In this document: positions 55,190-64,000 of the stretch, piece by piece
Position numbering within the stretch: position 1 is the first letter of the stretch
Layout: each line of letters starts with the position of its first letter
Assembly: GCA_013407085.1 (NCBI GenBank)
Contig: JACCGJ010008365.1
Span: forward strand, 35,593 to 99,592
DNA: 64,000 nt
Origin: Atriophallophorus winterbourni
Lineage: Eukaryota > Platyhelminthes > Trematoda > Plagiorchiida > Microphallidae
Reading direction: 5' to 3'
The notes under the pieces: generated by a model
What the model was told of the DNA's origin: nothing
The model's input: the letters and a program-made list of their open reading frames with translations, nothing else
The model's database searches: none
Program-made: the position numbers and the translations under genes

Positions 55190-55382
55190 GTGCAATCGTG
55201 CAGCTAACACCGCGCGGAATTGATTTGCCACCGATAATGATCTGCATGCGAAAACACGCAGGATCTCATCGCAATCTCTACTTTAATTTCCCAATCTGTC
55301 TGGGCAACCTGACAGTATCTTTGTCCGCGTGCAGTCTATGACTGTTCCGCAATTTGCTTGTACCAGGTTCGTAAAAAAGATG
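55190..55382 (+). repeat. SINE-like repeat, diverged (copy 14)
   Basis: GATGTGCAATCGTGCAGCTA, then CTGTCTGGGCAACCTGACAG and GTGCAGTCTATGACTGTTCC; the tail side is degraded. Confidence 0.7.
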
Positions 55383-55589
55383 AGTTTCCAGGTTGCCTTT
55401 TACTCGATGGACTTTGGCGGAATCTATAGCCCGCATTTACCGTATTTTCGAACTGTTATTTTACAGTAGTATGCTTGTTTTGTCACAGGTAACGAAACGT
55501 GGCTTACATTGCGAAAAGGTTTCGTGTTCCGTTAAGTGCACTCAAACAGTATACTAGCGATCCCGACATTCACAATCATGACTCTAGAT

Positions 55590-55850
55590 GTACGTATGTA
55601 TGTATAAACTCACAAGCCTGACCCAGGCAACGTGCCGCACAGTCATAGACAGCACGTGGGCTAAGATAATGTCAGGTTGCGCGGGTCTATACGGGTACAA
55701 AAATGAGAAATGAATTGAGGATAAAAATAGATTTGACAGTGAGACTGTCGCGTGTCTCCGCAAGTAGCTACCTGTCGCTGGCGAATCGATTTAACACGAT
55801 GTTATGAACACAGCATAGAAGTACTGCACGATTTCACATTGCTACATTGT
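55590..55850 (-). repeat. SINE-like repeat, full length, diverged (copy 15)
   Basis: GTACGTATGTATGTATAAAC, TCACAAGCCTGACCCAGGCA through CAAGTAGCTACCTGTCGCTG to CTGCACGATTTCACATTG. Confidence 0.7.
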
Positions 55851-57240
55851 CTCTAGATATCCACAAGTTGCGCTAGCAGAATTATAAAGTCACCGTCTCT
55901 AGCATTTTTGCAAATATGGAATTAGCGAAAGTGTAAAAATGGAAACAGCAGTACGATAAGCGTATCCCACTCACCCTTGGCTTTCTTTCATCGTCAGAAT
56001 AAGTAGCTTGGTGCATCAGCTGTGAAAACGAGTTAAAATATATGGCGTGCATTGAATAGAAATTTAAAAGCAAACGCCTCAGTGTGAATGGATGTAGGAG
56101 AAACAGTCGCACTCAAGTGCAGGGTGGAATCAGAGTCGAAATCCATCAAATTCCTAACCATAGAAGGACGGTGAATTTGAGTGGTCGAATAACGAAGCGA
56201 ATAAAACGGATGCTAATTCGTGAGAAAATACCATTGTGGTAAATTAGAAAAAATATGTTTGTGAGAATTAAAACTTCAATGCTTTCACTCGCATCTCATG
56301 AAATTTGTTGCTATCTTGGTCGTTAAATAGTCAAAAATGGATGGAAGAGAGATTTTCCGGAAAATGTCACGAAATCGGAAGATCATGCTACTCACTTGTG
56401 CAACAATCGAAGAAGGCGAAATCAAGCATTACCCAAAACGTGTGAGCTAATTTAGTTGTCGAACGTGTAAATATATTTGTTTATGGGATGCTTATGGTGA
56501 TACACACAGTCTCGTGAGAAAAATATTCTTACACCTGTTACAAGATCGATCAAGCGTATGCACCATGCTGTTGTCCATGAATGTACACTGCAAGCACATG
56601 ATGATCTCACAATTTCACGTGACTATACGGTCCATGAGCAACCAGTAAACAACATTGGCGGGTGCAAATAAAGTCCAATGATTTGAAAGCTCCATTGTTG
56701 TAGCGTTGAAAGTATAACCATACATCAATTGTGTAACTGCACGGAAAAATACGAGTGTACATCCAGGCTATGTGCCACGCAAGGCCGGTGAAACTGGCCA
56801 CCCAGCCATAGAATAGAGCGACAATAGTGGTGAACCTATAGCGGGTATTCTGTGGAAGTAGATTACCGACATCGCTGCACAGCATCTTCGCGCAAGAGAA
56901 ATGTAATAAGAGTTATGGTTATGCTTGAAGGAACGGAGGGTTAACCAGATTCTAATCGAAGGAACAGCACACAAGCCTGTTACTTCGCTGCTTTACTCGG
57001 AAAGGTTTCAAACCGTGATGTCTCCATATTTAAATTTAAAAAAAAATTAAAAATTTAATCTCAATGCGCATTTTGAGGAAGGCCATTTGTTGTTCATTAT
57101 GCGAAAATTAGGCAGATGCGAGACCAAGCGACATTTCTTGCGCCTAAACCAGTGATAACTAAAAGAGTAGGTAGAATATCGGAGAAAGATTGTTCGAGTA
57201 GCTATGTAAGTATGATTGTAGTTCATAGTTGTTCTCCGAG
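55851..57240. other. ARHGAP39 intron sequence, nothing recognised
   Basis: No SINE copy and no conserved frame. Possibly the 3' flank of the Penelope-like element from about 57.05 kb. Confidence 0.5.
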
Positions 57241-57253
57241 CTGGTATGGTTGA

Positions 57254-57297
57254 TTGCGGACGTTTCGTCATCAAACTAGATGACATCATCAGCGAAA
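57254..57297 (-). ncRNA. Hammerhead-like motif behind the Penelope-like element
   Basis: On the minus strand, downstream of the GIY-YIG part of the Penelope-like element: CTGATGA (57,292-57,286), one extra T, helix II GTCATC/GATGAC with a six-base loop, GAAA, CG and the cleavage triplet GTC ending at 57,259. Helix I can form with one mismatch between TTTCG and CGCAA. Hammerheads in the terminal repeats of Penelope-like elements are established; the extra base before helix II makes this copy a weaker prediction. Confidence 0.55.
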
Positions 57298-57349
57298 CTA
57301 CTTTCGAAGCAACTGGGCGGTGGGCATCATTCGAATTTATCTGCTGCGT

Positions 57350-57930
57350 TTCGACCTCATCTACTGTGATTGAGTAGAATCCTTGCATGTCCTCGTTGGC
57401 GTGGTCTTATTGGTCCGTAGATCCCATCCACTTGAATGTGTTTATTGATTGATTGGGGTGTCGAATAACACGCTTCGAGGAACTCTCGAACGTGAAGAGT
57501 TCTGCCTTTGGCGATCATTTCTGTTCTTTCACAATTGAATTAGTGACCTTCTCGATCTATGTGTGCGGATATTACTGATTTGTGGTCGTGTCGTCGTGTA
57601 GCCATTTTGTGTTCATGTATCCTTGTTTCCAGCCTTCTTCCAGTCTGCCCGAAAAAATATTTCTCACAATCGGAACATGGGATTCTGTACACGACATTGT
57701 TTCTTTCCTCCTTAGCCAGCTTTTCCTTGACTAGTTTGCTTCTCAGTGTCGAAGCTGGCTTGTGTGCTACACTAATTCCGATTGGGCGTAGTATTCTTGC
57801 GGTAATCTCCGAGATATGCTGTATATAGGGTAGTGTTAACCTTGTCGTGTTCGTGTTGTTTAAATGCGATTGGGTTGTCGAGTCCATGTTGTGAATGATG
57901 AACTCCTTCGGGTATCCATTCTTTCGGAAG
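57350..57930 (-). pseudogene. Penelope-like element, GIY-YIG endonuclease part (frameshifted, one stop)
   Basis: C-terminal part of a Penelope-like retroelement polyprotein, in a different frame from the reverse transcriptase just upstream. It shows NNVVYRIPCSDCEKYFFGQT and RRLETRIHEHK, the Cys-containing GIY-YIG nuclease of this superfamily with the usual YIGQT reading YFFGQT. An in-frame TAA at 57,540-57,542 interrupts it after HIDREGH. Beyond the stop the frame continues for about 60 codons (REFLEACYSTPQSINKHI, then YGPIRPR) to a natural-looking end near 57,350. The copy cannot make an intact protein. Confidence 0.85.
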
Positions 57931-57945
57931 AGTTTGAATAAATAT

Positions 57946-58990
57946 TTATCCTCTTCTTTCTTGAGTTCGTCGGTACTGCAGTGTGTTTTTGCGCGGTTGA
58001 ACAGTGTTCGGATACAGCTTCGCTTGTGGGTGCTTGCTTTTATAGTTCAAAATTTGATCCGTGTGTGTTCCTTTCCTGTATACGCTTGTTTCTAGATTCC
58101 CTGTTTCTGTTCTTCGCACGTTCACATCCAGAAATGGTAGGCAGTTGTCACATTCTGTCTCCGTCGTAAATTGAATTCCATTGAAGACGCAATTAAGTAG
58201 ACGGTGCGCATCCTCCAAGTTTTCTCTCTTTAGAATCACGAACGTGTCATCGACATATTGGATCCACAGTTTTGGTTGGATCAGTGGTAATGCGATACGT
58301 TCAAGTCTTTGCATTACGGCTTCTGCTAGCAATCCAGAGATTGGCGATCCTATTGGAGTTCCTTTCATTTGTTTGTACAAACGATTGTTGAATTTGAAAT
58401 TCGTCTGCAAACACAACTCCAATAACTGCAGTATACTATCCTTGGTCAGTCGGTTTCCATTGTGCTCTGTTCCGCGTTCGTCCAGCAGTTGTGATATGGT
58501 TTGCATCGCTAAGGTAGTGTCCATCGATGTAAACAGCGCTGTCACATCAAAGGAAACCATGATTTCTCCATCTTCTATATTGACGTCCTTTATCTTCTGT
58601 AGGAATTTAGTTGCGGAATCTATCGAATAATTTGATCTTTGAATAAGGTCGAGTAACTTTTTTCGCAGTTCTTTGCAAAGTTTGTAGGTAGGTGCTCCAG
58701 GCAGCGACACGATTGGTGGTAGTGGAATGCCTTCCTTGTGAATTTTCGGTAGTCCATAGAAGCGTCGTAAGCTTGAGCCTTCTGGTTTCATTCTGAAATG
58801 TTCGACAGCACTGAGTTGTCCCATGAACTTGAGTTTCTTCAGCGTAGCATTTATTTTGTTTTCCAACTGTTTGGTTTGGTCTTCGTTTATCTCTCGATAT
58901 ATGGTGGTGTCTTGAAGAAGTTGCTCAGCTTTGCGTATATAATCGTCTTTGTCCATAACCAACGTCACCCGTCCTTTGTCTGCCGGTAAT
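57946..58990 (-). pseudogene. Penelope-like element, reverse transcriptase part (5' truncated)
   Basis: Roughly 350 codons of a Penelope-like reverse transcriptase. PADKGRVTLVMDKDDYI is the family's first conserved block, SFDVTALFTSMD is motif A, KGTPIGSPISG is motif B and IQYVDDTFVI is the YVDD catalytic box, so the active-site residues are present. The frame starts abruptly at 58,990, where a SINE-like repeat begins, and the first residues of the open frame are SINE-derived. A frameshift near 58,010 breaks the link to the endonuclease part. It lies in the intron between the second WW exon and the central exon of ARHGAP39, in the same orientation as that gene. Confidence 0.9.
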
Positions 58991-59225
58991 ATGTATGTAT
59001 GAAAGCACAAGCCTGATCCAGGCAAAGTGCGGCACAGTCATAGACTGCACGTGGGCTAAGATACTGTCAGGTTGCCCATGCCTAGACAGATGAGAAATGA
59101 AAATAAAACTAGAAATGTCGATGAGAATCAAGCGTGTCACAGCATGCAGCTCACTACGGGTTGCGATTCAATTTAGCACGACGTTAGCCGCACAGCGCAC
59201 ATCCGTGCATCGCATCGGGTACTGA
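58991..59225 (-). repeat. SINE-like repeat truncating the Penelope-like element (copy 16)
   Basis: A near-consensus full copy whose TATGTATG tail joins the Penelope-like reverse transcriptase exactly at its conserved PADKGR block. No Penelope sequence is visible on the far side. It is followed by two diverged copies. Confidence 0.85.
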
Positions 59226-59237
59226 GTAAGAACATAG

Positions 59238-59560
59238 TTAATGCATGAAATAATAAGCCTTGAGTTAGGCAGCGTCACCGGATGGAATATTTTCAGATCG
59301 CTCAGACATAAATAGATCAAAAGAATAAAATGAGTGGGTGGCAAGCAAAGGAAATTTTATGAAACGACAATCCTTGAACCGGGCAAAGTGGCGCACAGCC
59401 ACAGATCATACGTGGATGAAATATTGCCAGGTTACTCAGGACTAGACAGATATAGGAAATAAAAATGGACTTCAGCGTGTTTCCGCGAGCGGCTCAATAC
59501 TTGCCGTAAATAAATTTAGCATGGCCTTATCTGCGCATCCGTACAATCTTTGCCAAGGTA
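59238..59560 (-). repeat. Two diverged SINE-like repeats (copies 17 and 18)
   Basis: The first (59,238-59,320) is barely recognisable: ATGAAATAATAAGCCTTGAG, TTAGGCAG. The second (59,352-59,560) is clearer: CCGGGCAAAGTGGCGCACAG, CCAGGTTACTCAGGACTAGA. They lie in series with copy 16 in the same orientation. Confidence 0.6.
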
Positions 59561-59785
59561 ATTAGCCAAGAGTTACCCAAAAACAGGCTCACATTAGTCA
59601 AAATCATAATCAATAAGTCCGAAAAAAATCCAAACTGGAATGAATGCCAGCACTAGTTGAAGGGGTGCTCAGACATCTACATGAGGCAGTATCAACAAAA
59701 CAGCCGAGTACTTCATGAGGCCCTAACCGAAACAGTGTGAAGATGAATCCCACTTATTTAATTAATAGCATTAGATTTATAATCA

Positions 59786-60256
<471 letters not shown>

Positions 60257-60723
60257 CTAGAAAGGATACAAAATAGAAGAAAGTCGTGAAATTATGCATA
60301 TTTAGAAGAAAGCAAGCACGCAATATTGGGGTTCCGCAGATAACGCTTCCACAAACTTGATGGATGACTTAAGTGAAATTGAGAGACCGAAATCAAGTGT
60401 GCGTGCGCCACTTCTTTTACGGAACCAGCCGCTGTCAAATGTTCCATTCGATATACCTCGATGGTATTTCACCTTCCTTGCATTGCAATAAAGCATCAGT
60501 AGTGGCAATTGATGTGAGATACTATAAAGCTAAAACACAATTATAATACCAATGCAAACATAAAAAATTAAAATACAAAAACATTTGAACGAATGTGCAG
60601 GTGGGCAGCAATCGACGCGAGTGAGTGCGTTGATTGGACCTCATTATCTACGCATAAAGCTGAGTCAGAAAGGGCCGGCACCTCGGTGTACACAGCACGA
60701 ACGGATCAATTGAAAAGACTAAC

Positions 60724-60825
60724 ATTAGTTGATTTGGCGGTGGATTCCACGTACATTCCCCAGAAGACAGGTTGACGTAAATGGTTTCCTGACTTCTCGG
60801 ATCAACGAGCTCGACCCATTCATAC
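60724..60825 (-). CDS. ARHGAP39: Vilse/ARHGAP39-type RhoGAP, exon with first WW domain (first exon recognised)
   Basis: First recognisable exon of a Rho GTPase-activating protein spread over about 32 kb of the minus strand. The family (Vilse/CrossGAP in flies, ARHGAP39 in vertebrates) acts on Rac/Cdc42 in axon guidance and cell shape. The exon starts after a TTTTCACAG acceptor and encodes a WW domain beginning YEWVELVDPR and ending GECTWNPPPNQL, matching the vertebrate protein. I chose the donor GTTAGT after 60,724 because it leaves two bases (AT), which complete an Ile codon with the first base of the next exon, and it gives the conserved spacing to the second WW domain. A later GT keeps the same phase but adds 14 residues. 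The exon starts with the third base of a codon, so at least one upstream coding exon exists; I did not identify it. All ten exons join in compatible phases to 1,274 codons before the stop. Residue numbers in later entries count from the first Tyr here. Confidence 0.87.
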
Positions 60826-61049
60826 CTGTGAAAACGATAAAAGAAAACCAGTTTCGATATGTCAAAAGGCGTACGCAGTCGTTCAATAAGGCTATGTCAT
60901 CCCAATGCCAAACTTCAGTGAGCACTCAATTGAAAACGAAAATGTACACGTTAACTAAGGCTACGCTTCAGCAGTTCTTCAAATATAACCACCATATACA
61001 AACGTATACATATATCTCACCATTACTACGGTATTTTATACAACGGTAC

Positions 61050-61186
61050 TTTAAAACGGAAAAAAGCTTATCAATTAAAACCTTCTCGTAACTAACAGAA
61101 CCTGATCGCGCTTGCGCTGTGTCGATAGTAGCATCATTATCGTCATCGTCGAGCACACGCATGGAGTCAGACGGAAAGCCAAACGG
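61050..61186 (-). CDS. Candidate exon, acidic segment, unknown protein
   Basis: After the acceptor CTCACTTCTAG the frame reads PFGFPSDSMRVLDDDDNDAT, IDTAQARSGSVSYEKV and stays open. One possible donor (AA|GTACCG at 61,050) would give the phase needed by the first WW exon of ARHGAP39; another (CAG|GTTCTG, earlier) would not. The assignment is weak. Confidence 0.25.
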
Positions 61187-61530
61187 CTAGAAGTGAGATA
61201 AATAGATGAGCAAAAGTGTATAAGAAACTGTGCAAAGCGAATGTGTGTATTCGAGTAACACATACGCACGAATACTTCCGGCAGTACCTAGCACGGCTAG
61301 TTTCTACATTCCTCTGGGCGAGGCCATTGACTGAAAAAACATACATATACCCTCTATGAACAGTTGATAGCAATATGCAAAAGCTGAATGAGAAAACCCG
61401 TAGACTAAAAAGGCTTGTAGATGGAACAGCCAACCATCCCTCAGTACCAACCCAATGAGATCTTGAAAACTTCATAATAATTGGTCTTTAGCAAGACCTG
61501 ATTGATAATGTTTCGGTGCATAGTCAGTAC

Positions 61531-61770
61531 CTGCAAAAGGTTTGAGATTGATTGCATTACTATCAGTTTGCATTTAATAGGTCTTTGTGACAAATTAAGT
61601 ATGCTGTCAGCAGAAAAGAAGCGGCATTGGTCAATGTCGAATAAAATTCGCAGAAACCTTAAGTTTAGCTCCTTAGAAGTATTTCCACAGCTATCAGAGG
61701 GTTGTATTCCAATCCATTGCTCATCGATACTATCTTTGAGATCGTCAGAAATATGCAAACTCAAGTTGAT
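61531..61770 (-). CDS. Candidate exon, unknown protein
   Basis: Eighty open codons, INLSLHISDDLKDSIDEQWI through NLRFLRILFDIDQCRFF to MQSISNLLQ, ending CAG|GTACTG. The acceptor is TTACAG at 61,771; an alternative CTCAG ten bases upstream gives another phase. The sequence looks protein-like (helical, mixed charge) and I do not recognise the family. It is phase-compatible with the candidate exons on both sides. Confidence 0.35.
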
Positions 61771-62281
61771 CTGTAACTCCCTGAGAACAACAGGTCATTA
61801 AGTCTAACCACATTCAGCTCTTTTTCGACCTTCCATGGTTTCCGACCAAATCACATCAAAAAATTAGCCACAGACTAACGCATGATCAGACTCTAAATAG
61901 GCGCCTCGGATGCACACAGCTAATTAGCGCGGTTATTTCTGATGATTTTTTCATTTCATTGCTCCATAATACTATATTTGGGGATGGTAGAAAGACGCTT
62001 AGAACTACCCCAAGATCGGAATTCACTAATTCTGGCCACATTGAGCTGCTTCACGCACATCGCATGGACTTCACCACAGCCTAATGCGTGATCGAATTTC
62101 CGGCAGATGCCTCAGTAAGGCGGACAATTTTTCACACAACACAGTCACGAGTATCTGATAGAAAAAATATCATACAGTTTTAAATTATGCTTTAACCGAA
62201 AAGCGGCAAGTTACGTTATCAGTCATGCAAGACCATTAAACGACAAAACAAGGGAATTTTTAAACGTCACTCATAGCTTAC

Positions 62282-62378
62282 TTTACAGTCATGTCCGTAC
62301 TCATTGTCAGTACTATATACATAAAATTCTACCAAATCATCATTTTTGAATTCTTCATTGCAGAGAAATTGAGTGGAC
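62282..62378 (-). CDS. Candidate exon, unknown protein
   Basis: Open between the acceptor TTTTGTGTTTTCAG and the donor GTAAGC: STQFLCNEEFKNDDLVEFYV, YSTDNEYGHDCK. It ends in phase 0. I do not recognise the sequence. It lies upstream of the first WW exon of ARHGAP39 on the same strand, so it is either part of that gene's 5' end or of a neighbour. Phase joins to the next candidate exon if the latter starts at 61,770. Confidence 0.35.
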
Positions 62379-62464
62379 CTGAAAACACAAAATGGTAAAA
62401 ATGAATGAACAGAAAATGAGTAATATCGAATAGAGTAGGTCGCCATACACCATAGAAGGATCTC

Positions 62465-62575
62465 AGTCGTATGGGATCACAAATTTGAAGATATGCGAAA
62501 GTACACAGTAATAATCGTTACGTAGTTTCAGGTACTGTCAGGGTTTCCGGACCTAAACAGAAATGACGGCTAAGT
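62465..62575 (-). repeat. SINE-like repeat, very diverged (copy 20)
   Basis: GGTACTGTCAGGGTTTCCGG, ACCTAAACAGAAATGA keeps only the central block. A fragment of the tail side (GAAGCACAGGTCTG) is at 62,822-62,850 after a (CAT)n run. Confidence 0.45.
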
Positions 62576-62801
62576 AACAGCTATGAAACGCTAGATACAC
62601 TATATTGGGGCCACTGACTTCGAATGCAGCCATATCACATATGGCTTTTAACCAATTATAATGTGAGATCTTTTGGAGCTAGCCCGGACAAGCGAATATG
62701 ACTATCGGAGCCTAGTTTCTTAATGCGTGCGAGCTACATCAGTGACTAACCACCCGGTTTTTACCCAGCCATGACCCGGTTCTAAGAATAAAACGCGGTA
62801 T

Positions 62802-62822
62802 GGTCATCATCATCATCATCAT
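62802..62822. repeat. (CAT)n microsatellite
   Basis: Six CAT units, followed by a SINE-like tail fragment. Confidence 0.85.
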
Positions 62823-63133
62823 GAAGCACAGGTCTGAAACAAGACAAAGTACGTATGTGATATGATTAAACTTTGATGCTATATGCTTTATTACCGTTTT
62901 CCAACCTTATTATTATACACACCTCATTCTCTCTCACTTTTGCAGCCACTCCACTCGAATTGTGAATTGAATAAAGCCTAGTTTACAGGCAATCATTAGT
63001 CTCACTTGTTTGAAGGATCAATCAGAACAATTTATTCAATTCACTAATTCGCAGATGGAACGGTTCCTGCGACCCGACAAATTCGATGCTGACCCAAACG
63101 CCTCAGACGCTGCTAAATGTTTAAAACACTGGT

Positions 63134-64000
63134 TCAATACATTTTTTTTAATTTTCTCGTAAGTTGAACGAGCTCAAGCCGAGTAAACTGAAAGACTGGC
63201 CACCCGATTTTTCTCCCACTTCTGCAGGCTCTGGCGAATAACGGTAAACGGTGAGTGGGCATTCTTGAAACATGTCCCAACCATCGCAAGCGAGCAAGCA
63301 TCAGCATTTCTCTCAGTCCGTGGCCACCTGGTCCTAACACCCGCTTGCAGACATCTATATTTCTAACACGATGCTGCCACCGAATGCAATTCTACGCAGG
63401 CAACGGGTATCAAAAACAGAAAGCCGACGGACATCTTCCGCTCGGATAGACCAGGTTTCGCAGCCATAAAGGAGTGTAGCACGCACCACTGCGTTGTACA
63501 CTCGGCCTTTTGTATGGAGTGAAACATTGCGTCGACGCCACAGGTGGCGAAGGTTAGCAAACGCTGCACCCGCTTTGCGAACACGATGTGAGATCTCGTC
63601 CTCGACACAACCGCCAGCGGAGATACAACTGCCAAGGTAAACAAAGCTGTCGACCAATTCAAGATTGACATCGCACACAGTTAGGTTTGGAAGAGAGCCG
63701 CTCCAATCCTGGGTAAGTGTTGTACACTTGTTAGGCGCAAAGCACATGCCATACCTTGAAGCTTCAAGTGCCAGGCGGTCCAGGGCTTGTTGCATTATAT
63801 GAGGGTCATCTCCCAGAAGTGCGATGTCATCCGCATACTCTAGATCGGTAGCTCTCTCACCCGGCAGAAGTTCAACACCTGCGCCCACCAGACCAGCTAA
63901 AGCTTTCCTTAGGACATCATCGATAGCTCAATGGGTGATAGAGGTACACAAACCATTACACCACGTCATGGTCCGGTCTCAGCGCGATGGGTCCAGTCTC
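63134..64000 (-). pseudogene. RTE-type LINE, reverse transcriptase C-terminal part (second subfamily)
   Basis: The minus strand encodes VELLPGERATDLEYADDIAL with the YADD box, then FVYLGSCISAGGCVEDEIS, RHLWRRRNVSLHTKGRVY, YGCETWSIR and, after a frame change near 63,350, LARLRWLGHVSRMP. The order and motifs are those of the RTE element at 42-45 kb, but the sequence is clearly diverged, so it is another subfamily. Just upstream (about 63,915-63,945) the frame around AIDDVLRKALAGLVGAG is broken and part of motif B is missing. The element runs off the window edge. Confidence 0.88.

Noticed and set aside
60625..60723. Longer version of the first WW exon ending AG|GTGCCG
   Set aside because: It also fits the phase, but adds 14 residues that separate the WW domains more than in related proteins; the GTTAGT donor gives the conserved spacing.

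Overview
This is a window of a metazoan nuclear genome, most likely a flatworm and probably a digenean fluke. It is AT-rich, genes are split into exons by long introns, and it is dense in CR1-, RTE- and Penelope-type retroelements and a short dispersed repeat. The phylum is an inference from the element mix and gene style; I cannot name a species.

Two host loci are well supported. On the minus strand, ten phase-compatible exons between 60.8 and 29.0 kb encode a Vilse/ARHGAP39-type Rho GTPase-activating protein (two WW domains, a long disordered middle, MyTH4, RhoGAP; 1,274 residues seen, N-terminus not found). On the plus strand, 18.4-18.9 kb holds a two-exon gene for a 101-residue secreted peptide with two tandem cystine-knot-like motifs, and 22.9-23.1 kb holds the second exon of a paralogue with the same cysteine spacing.

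Layout: 0-6.7 kb is AT-rich intergenic DNA with inverted copies of a short hammerhead-family repeat. 6.7-17.9 kb is a graveyard of CR1 LINE copies, one with a 492-residue open reading frame at 10.2-11.7 kb. 17.9-23.2 kb carries the cysteine-rich peptide genes and a large (TA)n tract. 23.7-28.2 kb has a CR1 remnant followed at once by a predicted hammerhead ribozyme (24,406-24,447), then repeats. From 28.2 kb to the end a SINE-like repeat appears about 20 times, mainly in the ARHGAP39 introns. Those introns also hold a small MULE-type transposon with inverted repeats and target duplication (33.35-34.25 kb), a tandem 241-bp hammerhead-family array (35.8-36.2 kb), a composite RTE-leader/SINE/RTE-tail element (36.3-37.4 kb), a nearly full-length but broken RTE element (41.3-45.5 kb), a CR1 piece (52.9-54.0 kb) and a truncated Penelope-like element (57.2-59.0 kb). 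The last kilobase is a second RTE subfamily on the minus strand.

The most unusual signals are the hammerhead ribozyme family (one copy with all core bases and three helices, two tandem monomers, inverted copies, and a related motif behind the Penelope-like element), the double-knot peptide pair, and two apparent GC-AG introns.
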